From Branchinecta lynchi (taxonomy: Eukaryota > Arthropoda > Branchiopoda > Anostraca > Branchinectidae): DNA of 64,000 bases. The DNA lies in contig JAKZAP010000001.1 of the NCBI GenBank assembly GCA_023053575.1, positions 11,982,849 through 12,046,848 of the forward strand, given 5' to 3'. Below are positions 55,055-64,000 of the stretch, piece after piece (position 1 is the first letter of the stretch; every line of letters begins with the position of its first letter). A model generated the notes under the pieces. It had not been told where the DNA came from, ran no database searches, and worked only from the letters and a program-made list of their open reading frames with translations. The translations under genes were made by a program, and so were the position numbers.

Positions 55055-55212
55055 CTCTTAAATTCTTCGGTACTTTGGTTCCAAGCTAGGACTCTTTCGA
55101 ATTCCTTGATCTTTGGTCTTAATTTGGTTGAAGACCAATTGCTGTTTTGATGGGTTGCGTCTTCTTTTGGTACTGCTGCCGTCGGGATTTCAGTGGAACC
55201 TCCTACTCGGAT
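55055..55212 (-). other. Exon-like open stretch of unknown identity
   Basis: Minus-strand acceptor TGGGCCCAG and donor-like GTAGAT enclose 52 codons: IRVGGSTEIPTAAVPKED, then STKLRPKIKEFERVLAW. Its phase does not fit the GTF2H1 BSD2 exon. Unrecognised; possibly a retroelement gag fragment. Confidence 0.2.
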
Positions 55213-55287
55213 CTGGGCCCAGGAGGAAGTATCCTGTCATTTAGGATGGAAGTTCGATTTAAAAAAAAATTGTCTTTGTCTGGCTAA

Positions 55288-56460
55288 CACTCATAATGCC
55301 CACGATCACAATGCCCACAACTCAAAATGTCCACTATAAATGCCCACGGCTCAAAATGCATACGGTTCAAAATGACCACGATTCAAAATGACCACGGTAT
55401 GTATCTATGTATGTATAATCTATATAACCCATTACATTCAAACTGAATAAGAACGGAGTAAATGGAAGATAAAGAACAAAAGAGAGAAAAGACAATTAGC
55501 GATCAATGACAAAATGTATACAGCACTACAGATGAAGTAAAACACAAAGGGCGAGTTAATCAGTGGTCCTCCATTGGGCACAAAGTACTGCTAACCACGG
55601 GTGTGCGGCGGTTCCAAGAACTTTCTGAACTATCTTATCTACAGAATCGTTGGGTTCTACCAGGCTGAATTTTCTTATTAGGTACCTGTTGCGTGTCCGC
55701 GGGTGGCATTTTTAGCAAAAATTTTAGGTAACGAAATTAAAGCGACACTGCTCGGTGGTCGTGAATAGTTTCCAAAATGGAGCCCAATATAAAACGTGGG
55801 GAACTGCCCGCGGTTCAGAATGCCCACGATTGAATTATTTGAGGTGTTCAGCCTCTAGTAAACTGGAATTAGCGTGTTATTGATGATTCAGAACAATTTT
55901 CACCTTCATGTTGGAAGTTGACTGGAGGGTCTGGATCGATTAGTTTCGCTTTCGTGCTGGAACAATGTTTTTGTTTCTTCTGCACTTTCACGTTAAACAA
56001 TTCTGAACAGATCAATAAACACAAAAATAATTCCTTTCAACACCTTTTTCGTGGTAATCCTGACCGTTGTAATCTCGCTATCCGCTGTCCGGTGACATTT
56101 TGTCCTCTTGGCCTTCCCTGTGGACAGTTCGAGCAGTCAGCATTTTGGACCAGGACGATTTTAGCCTTCCCTGTGGACATTTTGAACTGTCGACATTTTC
56201 AGGTGTTGATATTTTGGACGATTCGATTTCGGGATTTTCGAATTCACTGTTGGGCATTTGGATTCATGGCCGTTTTGATCCTGGGCGTTCTGAATCGTGA
56301 GCATTTTAATCGTGGGCATTTTGATCCGTTTTGATCCTGGGCATTCTGAATCGTGAGCATTTTAATCGTGAGCATTTTAATCGTGGGCATTCTGAGCGTG
56401 GGCATTGTGAGGGTGTGCGGTGCTTTTGATCGTGGTGATTTTGGGAATCACCCCTTTGTC
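55288..56460. repeat. Element with inverted minisatellite arms
   Basis: The left arm (55288-55398) repeats AATGCCCACGATTCAA-like 15-16-mers. The right arm (about 56100-56460) repeats their inverse (GAATCGTGGGCATTTT). A LINE remnant and unrecognised sequence lie between. Confidence 0.65.
55440..55760 (-). mobile_element. LINE 3' remnant
   Basis: The minus-strand frame ends SVDKIVQKVLGTAAHPWLAV, then LCAQWRTTD and stop. It parallels the [14 protein letters not shown] ending of the 8704 LINE. A tail with ATACATAC follows. Confidence 0.5.
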
Positions 56461-56488
56461 TTTCCCTTTTTCTTTCCTTGTTTGATAG

Positions 56489-57531
56489 CAGAGCAAAATA
56501 ACACTAGGGAGTAGCGCCAAGACATTTGAAGTTTGACATGGACCGTAATAGCAGCGATACTTGCACCACTAGCGACAGAGAACGTCCCTACTGAAATTCA
56601 TTCAGCCGTTCACCAGCGCTGGCTTCAATAGCTTCATATTCTGAACATGGCAAAAAAAATTATACAGCCTACACTGTTTCATTGGTGTGTGCAGACCGCA
56701 TCTTTTCTTTACTAGCAATTTATTAAAGTTCAATGGGCACATCAAACTACCCCAAGCCCACTCTGTAACAACCTAGGACCAACGGTTACCCCCTAGCTCA
56801 GCAGATTTGTCAACAGTTTCCTCTCTGTGATATTACAAAGCGTAATTTTTTGGGCCAGTACATACTCAAATTTACTAGCTTGGACAAAGATAAGACTGAT
56901 TTTCTTATAATACTTAGTTGATCTTTATTTAATGCCTAAATCACCTTGCAGAATTCAGATTTAAAATAGGCTATTTGTTCCTGAAAGATTTTTGAAGCTA
57001 AGTTATTTTTTATAAACTGGTACATATTCTGGTACATTTTATAAAGCACGTTAGCCAAATTACGACCGAAGAAGAAGTGGAAGAAAACCATCGAAGGTTT
57101 AAATTATATATGACTAGAATATTTTTGAGATTTAACATGTCTTCTAATGATTCCGACTCCCGATTTGCACCCTGCTTTGGTGACATCTCAAATATATCCT
57201 TTTATATCAAGCATTGCCGGGAGTTTTTGAATTTCCTGCCACGATATCCCAGCTCCTAAGATTTAGATCGCCGAAATGCCAGAGAGGTAAAGACAAGCGA
57301 TAACATGAAAACGGCCGATTTTCGTAGCGCCTTCTAGAGGAAGTTGGAAATGTTTATTTGTGAAGCATTTAATACAAAATAAATCATTAGAAGTGTCCAT
57401 TGTACTTTAACCTGCAGGTTTGTCTCGCTTTAAATTCCGCAAACGTACTGGGCGGCGCTACGAATATGGCCCGTTCGCAAAGCATGGAAAGCATAGGTCT
57501 TGGCGCTCCTCCCTACTGTTATTTTGCTCTG
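56489..57531. mobile_element. hAT-like element carrying a nested MITE
   Basis: Inverted termini of about 35 bp: CAGAGCAAAATAACACTAGG at left, and GCGCTCCTCCCTAC then TGTTATTTTGCTCTG at right. Flanking 8-mers TTTGATAG / TTTAATAG match at 7 of 8. Interior 56727-57406 is a separate TTAA-flanked element. No transposase. Confidence 0.85.
56727..57406 (+). mobile_element. piggyBac-like MITE, nested copy
   Basis: 680 bp between TTAA at 56723-56726 and 57407-57410, with ends AGTTCAATGGGCAC and GTGTCCATTGTACT. It is the inverted homologue of 17935-18603. Confidence 0.88.
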
Positions 57532-57539
57532 TTTAATAG

Positions 57540-58079
57540 GATGCACTCAACATGGATCTAAGATGTGTTATGTGTCACTTGAAAAAGGGGCAATCTTAAT
57601 TCTTACTCCTTTTTTCGACGCTGTTTCATTTTGCATCAGCAACTTTCCAGCGCTTCAGCGAAAGCTACAATGCCCGAGGACAACTCTTTAAAAAATCAGG
57701 GCATGAAAAGCTTGAAAATGTTGTCTTTCAGTTGGATGGCTGGGTAGCAATTCCAATTTTTTAACAACGGCGCGCACAGTTTCCCAACATACTTCGTCGA
57801 ACCTCCTCTTCCCAGAGCGGGAATCTGGACAGACTCAAGAAAAACCAAAGAAAAATCGCTAAAATTCACGGTTCAGGTAGCCGATTGGTATTTTCGAAAA
57901 ACGAAAGATCAAAGGATCGCTCCAGTCAAAAAAGACCTTCGGAATAGACGAATATCTAGGACCTCAAAAAGAAACTGTCTCCTAATAGACTACGAAGCAA
58001 TCTTCGGAAGTATGCTGATTAGCCGAAAATAGCAAAGAACCGAGGCGAGAGGAAGTCTCCCGTCGCAACATTGTAAGAA
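57540..58079. other. Unrecognised sequence
   Basis: No termini, exon or RNA gene seen on either strand. Confidence 0.4.
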
Positions 58080-58245
58080 CCTTATTGATGTACAGGCGTA
58101 CTTTTGACATTCCCCACGGGGTCACACTGAGGAGTATCCATGTTTCCGCATTCTCGCGAATGGGGAATGCTCCGGCTATCACCATCACCAAAAAGGGATC
58201 CATTCCAAACTCGGTTGGGAGTCGGTTTTAGGAGTTGCTGGTGTT
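58080..58245. mobile_element. MITE family F, partial copy 4
   Basis: Retains CATTCTCGCGAATGGGGAAT, ATCACCATCACCAAAAAGG and the TTGCTGGTGTTG stretch of the family; both termini are lost. Confidence 0.5.
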
Positions 58246-58496
58246 GTTTGATTTAAAAAAAAAAACAGAAGTTAATGAAATTCCCCTGATCAGTAGTGAG
58301 TTTAACTGTCGGATACTACTGATAATAAGGGTGTCCACTTTGTTATAATTATTAATGCTTTCGTAAATAATCAAATCACACAGATTAAAAAAAGATTGTT
58401 TTCAAATAAGTAAAAATAATGAACAGTGCATCAGCCGCTGTGTTCCAACAAGCGACGGTTTAAGAATCATTGACCCTTGAGAGTGGTACCTGTCAA

Positions 58497-59882
58497 CAGG
58501 GGCGTCGCAAGGGGGGGGGGTGCGGGGGGTGCAGCATCCCCCCCACCTTTTTGAGATTCGGTAAAATGGAGGCCCAAAATTTTACTAAAACTATTCGGTA
58601 TTTTCTCGATAGCACAACTATTCGTTATATTTCCGGGGATTCGGTAGTTATACAGAATTCTAAATAGGCTATTTGTACAAGTCTCTTCGGTATAATGATC
58701 GGGATTCGGTATAATTGCCAGTATTCGGTAGCTATCACGAATGTGGTGAGAGAATTTACTGAAATCATTTGGTAATTTTTCAATGCCGGAACTTTCGGTA
58801 TACTTATGGAGATTCCGTAATTACACAGAATCCGGAATAAGCTATTGGTTCAAAATTATTCGGTAATCGGTATCATGATTGGGATTTGGTAATTTATTCA
58901 GTATAATTTCCAGGATTCGGAAGTTAACCACGAATCCTGACTTTGTTCCAGTTTCGACGGAAGTACACCGAATATATTGTTCGGTAGTCTTCCGATACCA
59001 AAACAACTGGGTATAATAACCGGGATACGGTAGTTATACAGAATACCGAACATGCTATCGGTTTAAACTTATTCGGTATAATAACTGGGATTCGGTAACT
59101 TATTCGTTATAATTGCCAAGATTCGGAAGTTACTACGAACCTCGAAACTCAGAAGAGGTCGAGTGAAGCACTGGCCTCCGACAAAAGTGATGATCTGTGA
59201 TATCACTGAAAGTCTTTAATTTTATTTTCGATCCCAAAAAGAATATCTAATCAAAAATATTTCGAAAATTCCGCCTGCAGCACTTTTCGTAATATTCTCT
59301 ATTTTGTGGAAGGCCGCGTCATTTGACGGGGGTTTTAAGCCAGTTTTAGGATTGAGATTTCGAAACATTAAAAGCCTGTTAAAAGCTAGAATTTGGATGG
59401 AAATTAAATTTGGCAGGAAAAAGCAAAAAAAAATTCGCCTGCGGCACTCACTTTATGTGATTATAGGTAGTATATTGACTGGACTACAGTTGCTGCTGCT
59501 GCCGGAACGTCGCTCCATCCGGCTTCTGGAACTTCTTAGAGTCTCGGTATTTAATCAACGTAAATGATGGAATTTGTAAGAGAAGCAGTTAAATTTAAGC
59601 CTACAAAAAAAAATGGATTTCGAAAATTTTGGCCTGCTGTGCTCGATTCAACTTTCTATTGGCTATAATAGATAGTAGCTGTTCCTGCAATCATTCCCGG
59701 CAATATATTCTCCATGTGGGCTTCGCCAAAACACCGCCTAATAGTTGGCTTATCGTCGTTCATACTGCCTTTTATTGTTACTCTTCCTACGTAATCGTTT
59801 CTGTTCCATAATTTAAAACTCGAATTCTTACTTCCAGGATTCTGTAAAATTTTTGAAAGATTCGGTAAAATTTTGGCTCTGC

Positions 59883-59942
<60 letters not shown>

Positions 59943-59971
59943 CCACCGAAAATGTACTTGCGACGCCCCTG
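58497..59971. mobile_element. hAT-like element, 1475 bp
   Basis: Perfect 15-bp inverted ends CAGGGGCGTCGCAAG / CTTGCGACGCCCCTG. Flanking 8-mers CCTGTCAA / TCTGTCAA match at 7 of 8. The interior is dominated by ATTCGGTA / GGATTCGG(T/A)A phrases repeated at irregular spacing. A 58-base C run (59884-59941) sits next to the right end. Confidence 0.88.
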
Positions 59972-61774
59972 TCTGTCAATGTTAGGACCGTCCTATTTGT
60001 CATATGATCTGCTTTACCTAGGATAAAGAAGAAGTATGACATTTTGGATGACATTCGAGCAGCAAAAACAGCAGCGGTGTCGAAAATTAAATCTCAGCAC
60101 TAGTTTTTTATGGCACTTGCAGCCTCTGGCTCCAGTGCAATACCGATCGCAATTCCGTCTGTCGGTCGGTCCGGTTTTTTTTGTCACACTTTTTCGAGTT
60201 AGGGTACTTCCAGATGTGCTAGGACGATGAAACTTGGCAGGCGTATCAGGGACCCGACCAAACTAACCTGGATATAAGCAGTTTCCCGATCCTACCATCT
60301 GCGGGGGAGTGGAGGGCGGAGGGATCTGGGAAATTTAGGGCAGTTTTTCACACTTTTCGAGTTAGGGTACTTCCAGATGTCCTAGGAGGATTAAACTTGG
60401 CAGGCGTATCAAGGAACCGACTTGGAAAATATCAGTGGAGGGCGTGGAATCTGGAAAAAAATTGAGCAGTGCATAACTTTTGAACGGGTGACCGGCTTGG
60501 AATGAAACTTGATAACTGAATAAAGGACATATATCTGATGTACCAAATTCGGTAGCTACAGGGAATCTGGGGGGGGGGGAGGGAGACAGGAAATCTCGAG
60601 AAACGGTTAGAATTAAGGGATCCGAGTGAAACTTGCTGGGAGGAAAAACAAGCATCTGACCCATATAAATCGTTTACAAAATTGGACTGGATCCGGACCC
60701 TTGGGAGGGGACCCTTGGGAGGGGAGATTCCATGAATTCCAGTTATGTAAGTTTTGAGGATTCTCGCGATGAAACTAGGGAGACATACCAGGGACCCGAC
60801 CAAACTAAATTGGAAACAATCGGTTTCTCGAACCGACCATCTGGGGGGGGGTGGAGGGCGGGGGAATCTAGAAAATTAAGTAGTGTGTAACTTTTGAACG
60901 GGTGATCGGATTGGAATAAAACTTGATAAGTAAATGAAGGACATGTCTTCGATGTCCCATTTGAGGTCCGGACGGGATTCGGTAGCTGTTGGGGGGCGGC
61001 GGAAATCTCGAGAAACAGTCAGAATGGAGGGATCGGGAGTGGAACTTGCTGGGAAGATCAAGCATCTGCCCCAGATAATCGTTTACACAGTTGGACTGGA
61101 TCCGGACCCTTGGGGCGGGGGTAGGAGCGGAGTTTTCCCTGAATTCCGGTGACGTCAGTTTTGGTGATTTTCGCGAAGAAACTAGGGAGGCATATCAGGG
61201 ACCCGATCAGAACTGAATTGTAAATAAAAATTTAGTCGATTCGATAGTCGTCGAGGAGTAGAGGGAGGAGGAATCCCGAATATTGAGTTATACGTAACTT
61301 TGGAACGGGTGACAGGATTTGAGTGAAATTTAATAATTGAACAGAGGACATGTCTCTGGTGATCTTTTTCATGTCCGGACAGGATCCGACAACAGTGGGG
61401 GGGGGGGGGGTAATACGTAACTGGCTGGTACTGGAGAGAGTGGGATGGAATAACAAACAGATACTCCAGATAAATCTTTTTCAGAACTGGATTGGCTCTG
61501 GCGACTGTGGGGGAGTTGAGCTACCGAAGGGCTTGTGAACAGAGTTCGCAAACCACTACAATAGTCTTGTAGAAGCCGGCCATAGGATCAGTGATCCCGC
61601 CCGAAGGCAAATTCATCTAACCAGTTCACATTCCCATGTCACGGAAATTAATAATATAGATGGCCCTTTACACAAGGGACTTGTACCGTGACCAATATAA
61701 ACAATTTTTCGAATATAATTTAGAAGTCTAGGACTCCCCTTGTCGGAGCCACGTAGACAAACCAGGACCCACAA

Positions 61775-61819
61775 CCTTGTAAGCAGAGGGTCCGGGGTTC
61801 AAATCCCGGCTGAGGAGCA
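61775..61819 (+). repeat. tRNA-like 3' half, copy 1
   Basis: CCTTGTAAGCAGAGGGTCCG then GGGTTCAAATCCCGG (good B box) and CTGAGGAGCATTTTTGTC. The 5' half is replaced by other sequence. Confidence 0.65.
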
Positions 61820-62232
61820 TTTTTGTCTATCAGTTCCCTACTTATAAATGTTAGAGTGGGAGTCCGGAATTCCGGTGATCACGAGTTAAGTGACTTCCAG
61901 ATGCGCTAGGAGATGCAACTAGGCTGGAATATTAGGCATTCGACAAGATTGGCTTAAAAATCGCCAATTTCCAAATCCGACTATTCCTTAAAGCACCAAT
62001 CTTGACCGCAAAGTAAGAAAAATACTTTGACAGAGATACAGATACTCTGGATAAATCTTTTTCAGAACTGGATTGGCTCTGGCGACTGTGGGGGGAGTTT
62101 CAGTGGGTAATATAGATGGCACTTTACACAAGGGACTTGTACCGTGACCAATACCATAAACGATTTCTCGAATATAATTTAGAAGTCTAGGACTCCCTTG
62201 TCGGAGCCACGTAGACAAACCAGGACCCACAA

Positions 62233-62291
62233 CCTTGTAAGCAGAGACCTTGTAAGCAGAGGGTCCGGGGTTAAAATCCCGGCTGAGGAGC
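62233..62291 (+). repeat. tRNA-like 3' half, copy 2, with internal duplication
   Basis: The anticodon-arm segment ACCTTGTAAGCAGAG is duplicated back to back. The B box has changed to GGTTAAAATCC. Same downstream tail. Confidence 0.65.
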
Positions 62292-62643
62292 ATTTTTGTC
62301 TATCAGTTCACTACTTATAAATGTTTCCATCTCAAGGGCGTCTTCCCCATTAAAATTATACAGTTGGTTTTATTTGGTTTTCACCACGAGACCCCGTTTA
62401 GTGGGTCCTAATTGTCTACGTGGCTCCGACAAGGAAGTCCTAGACTTCTAAATTACATTCAAAAAATTGTTTATGGTATTGGTCACGGTACAAGTCCCTT
62501 GTGTAAAGCGCCATCTATATTATTAATTTCCGTGACATGGGAATGTGAACTGGTTAGATGAATTTGCCTTCGGGCGGGATCACTGTTCCTATGGCCGGCT
62601 TCTACAAGACTATTGTAGTGGTTTGCGAACTCTGTTCACAAGC

Positions 62644-62715
62644 CCTTCGGTAGCTCAGTGGTAGAGTGACTGCCTTGTAAGCAGAGGGTCCTGGGTCCAA
62701 ATCCCGGCTGAGGAG
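62644..62715 (+). tRNA. tRNA-Thr(TGT)-like sequence, probable SINE head
   Basis: Cloverleaf: the acceptor arms pair at 6 of 7 positions, two of them wobble. The D arm is GCTC/GAGT, the anticodon loop CTTGTAA has TGT at 62676-62678, and the T arm CTGGG/CCCGG is intact. The A box TAGCTCAGTGG is perfect; the B box is GGTCCAAATCC. The mismatched acceptor, the following GAGCATTTTTGTCTA tail and partial copies nearby favour a tRNA-derived SINE over a working tRNA gene. Confidence 0.6.
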
Positions 62716-63479
62716 CATTTTTGTCTAACAGTTCACTATTTATAAATGTTTGAGTGGGAGTCCGGAATTCCGGTGATCACGAGTTAAGGGACTTCCAGAT
62801 GCGCTAGGACGATGTAACTAGGCTGGAATATTAGGCATTCGACAAGATTGGCTTAGAAATCTCCAATTTCCAAATCCGACTATTCCTTAAAGTACCAATC
62901 TTGACCGCAAAGTAAGAAAAATACTTTAGCGAATATACATTTTCATGATCCCCACGAGTCCATTATCATTTTTGCCTCAAGAGTTTTATTACAAATGAAG
63001 TTCCAGCTCCCTTAAAGTGCGCATGTTAACTGCAGAGTCGAAACGTACTTTTTATCAAACGTTTCATCTCAACTTTTGATAGCCGATTTAACAGCTATGG
63101 GGGAGTTGGGAGGGGGTGATCGTAAATCTCAAGAAACGGTTAGAATGGAGGGATCGTAGTTAAACTTGCTGGGAAGAACATTTATTCTAGATAAATCGTT
63201 TGCACGTCTGGACTGGATCCGGACACTAGAGGCGAGGGGGTTGGGAGGGGTCCTTCCGGAATTCCTGTGATGACATTTTTCAAGACGAAACTTGGCAGGC
63301 ATATCAGTCCCCAACAATCTGACAGAGCCCTAGCCTACTACATACAGTTGCAAGTGCCATATAAGCTTACATCTCTTGTTCTTTACAGTGGTATTTAGAA
63401 GTAATTACCCCGAACAGGATATTTACAGTCGTTAGAAGCTTCATTTATTTATTGCTGGTTCATTCCTTCTCCAACGTTG

Positions 63480-63575
63480 CCCCTGAAGTTCGACAGCCTG
63501 ACAAGGACCCTTGTCAATAAGGGCCGAAATATCGCTGCCACAGCATCGTAGCTGACGTATCCGTTTTATGCTTTG
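63480..63575 (+). repeat. Dispersed 3'-tail motif, copy 3
   Basis: CCTGACAAGGACCCTTGTCA, AAGGGCCGAAATATC and AGCTGACGTATCCGTT; see 25066 and 32200. Confidence 0.55.
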
Positions 63576-63621
63576 TTTGAATTTTTTGAACGGGAATAAT
63601 AAAGGCCTTTATTCCGTCAAA

Positions 63622-63911
63622 ATGACGAGACATAAAAGAAAGATATCTGATGGCACTGACGCGGGGAAATCGGCTGAGACTGATTCTAGCGAGATTTCGG
63701 CCGTCCCACCCGACGCTCGAAAACGTTTCCTCGGCAAATTGTCTTCCTGTCGGGGTGGTCTACCCAAGAACAGATCCTCATAGTTCGAAAACTGGCGAAA
63801 AAGGCTTACGAATCCAATCCAAATGCTTATATAGCTTACGTCGACTTAATCTTTGTGCGTTGGAACATGCGTTCCAGAGAAGTTAAACCACCTCTTTCAG
63901 AAATTGTATAG
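63622..63911 (+). pseudogene. Frameshifted ORF, unknown
   Basis: From ATG at 63622 a frame reads MTRHKRKISDGTDAGKSAET...VPPDARKRFLGKL and stops at 63783. A second frame opens just before and runs EQILIVRKLAKKAYESNPNA to VKPPLSEIV, stop at 63911. Together they look like one short protein with a frameshift, or two exons joined by chance. It directly follows the retroelement-tail motif, so it may belong to another element. Not recognised. Confidence 0.3.
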
Positions 63912-64000
63912 CATCCGATCCCTTAAAGATCATCAGCGGTCACGGCAGTCCGTGGACTATCTAACTCTGCCACTGGCCACGTCCTCAACAAAACACTCGA

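Larger units (their letters stand above)
61519..62660. repeat. Inverted repeat of about 250 bp around SINE-like units
   Basis: 61519-61765 (GAGCTACCGAAGGGCTTGTG to CCACGTAGACAAACC) is the inverse of 62415-62660. A third, direct partial copy lies at 62106-62230. A separate direct repeat pairs 61850-62032 with 62751-62937 (AGTCCGGAATTCCGGTGATC onward). Confidence 0.85.
60109..63385 (+). repeat. Family A element, copy 5, with SINE-like insertion
   Basis: It starts TATGGCACTTGCAGCC followed by GTCTGTCGGTCGGTCC, and ends CAAGTGCCATATAAGCTTAC. Units with CTAGGACGATGAAACTTGGC lie at 60218 and later. The interior 61519-62937 is a tRNA-derived mosaic. Confidence 0.78.

Noticed and set aside
59656..60054. 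132-codon minus-strand frame with a long Gly run
   Set aside because: The Gly run is the translated 58-base C homopolymer at a transposon end.
62644..62715. Functional tRNA-Thr gene
   Set aside because: The acceptor stem has a mismatch and two wobble pairs, and partial copies with the same tail lie alongside. A SINE head is likelier, though not excluded.

Overview
This is animal nuclear DNA, very probably from an invertebrate and most likely an arthropod. It has GT-AG introns, two conserved single-copy metazoan genes split into short exons, and a heavy load of small non-autonomous transposons. The arthropod call is an inference: the recoverable beta-ureidopropionase protein looks closest to the insect/crustacean type. 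There are no operons, CRISPR arrays or bacterial signals.

Layout. (1) 1-2247: the end of a G-run-rich repeat element (family A). (2) 3396-19434, plus strand: eight exons of beta-ureidopropionase (UPB1), which performs the last step of pyrimidine catabolism. They encode about 350 residues including the stop. Only the first coding exon (roughly 35 residues) was not found. (3) 20218-52464, minus strand: seven exons of GTF2H1, the p62 subunit of TFIIH, from the second BSD domain to the stop codon. The amino-terminal PH-like domain and first BSD domain were not found and may lie beyond the window. One short internal exon between 45188 and 50985 was also not found. The two genes converge, with stop codons 783 bp apart. 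(4) Inside a GTF2H1 intron, on the opposite strand, two phase-compatible exon-like ORFs (34784-34945 and 38232-38341) followed by AATAAA suggest a nested gene of unknown function. (5) 52494-64000: almost entirely transposons, a tRNA-derived SINE-like mosaic and one doubtful ORF at the edge.

Repeats dominate. Family A (G/C-run, about 360-bp internal units, terminal hairpin) has five copies. Family B (16-bp palindrome at one end, 137-bp internal units, ACGG microsatellite) has eight. Family C has two copies and family D one. Terminal-inverted-repeat elements include hAT-like ones with 8-bp target duplications, a piggyBac-like MITE at TTAA sites, TA-flanked MITEs and several foldback palindromes. 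Fragmentary 3' ends of LINEs carry (ACTT)n or similar tails. One piggyBac-like MITE sits inside a hAT-like element, and a related copy elsewhere keeps the empty site.

Exon boundaries were set by reading frame, splice dinucleotides, phase agreement between neighbouring exons and remembered family sequence. No alignment or search was run. Repeat-family names (hAT-like, piggyBac-like and so on) rest on termini and target duplications only, since no transposase gene was seen.
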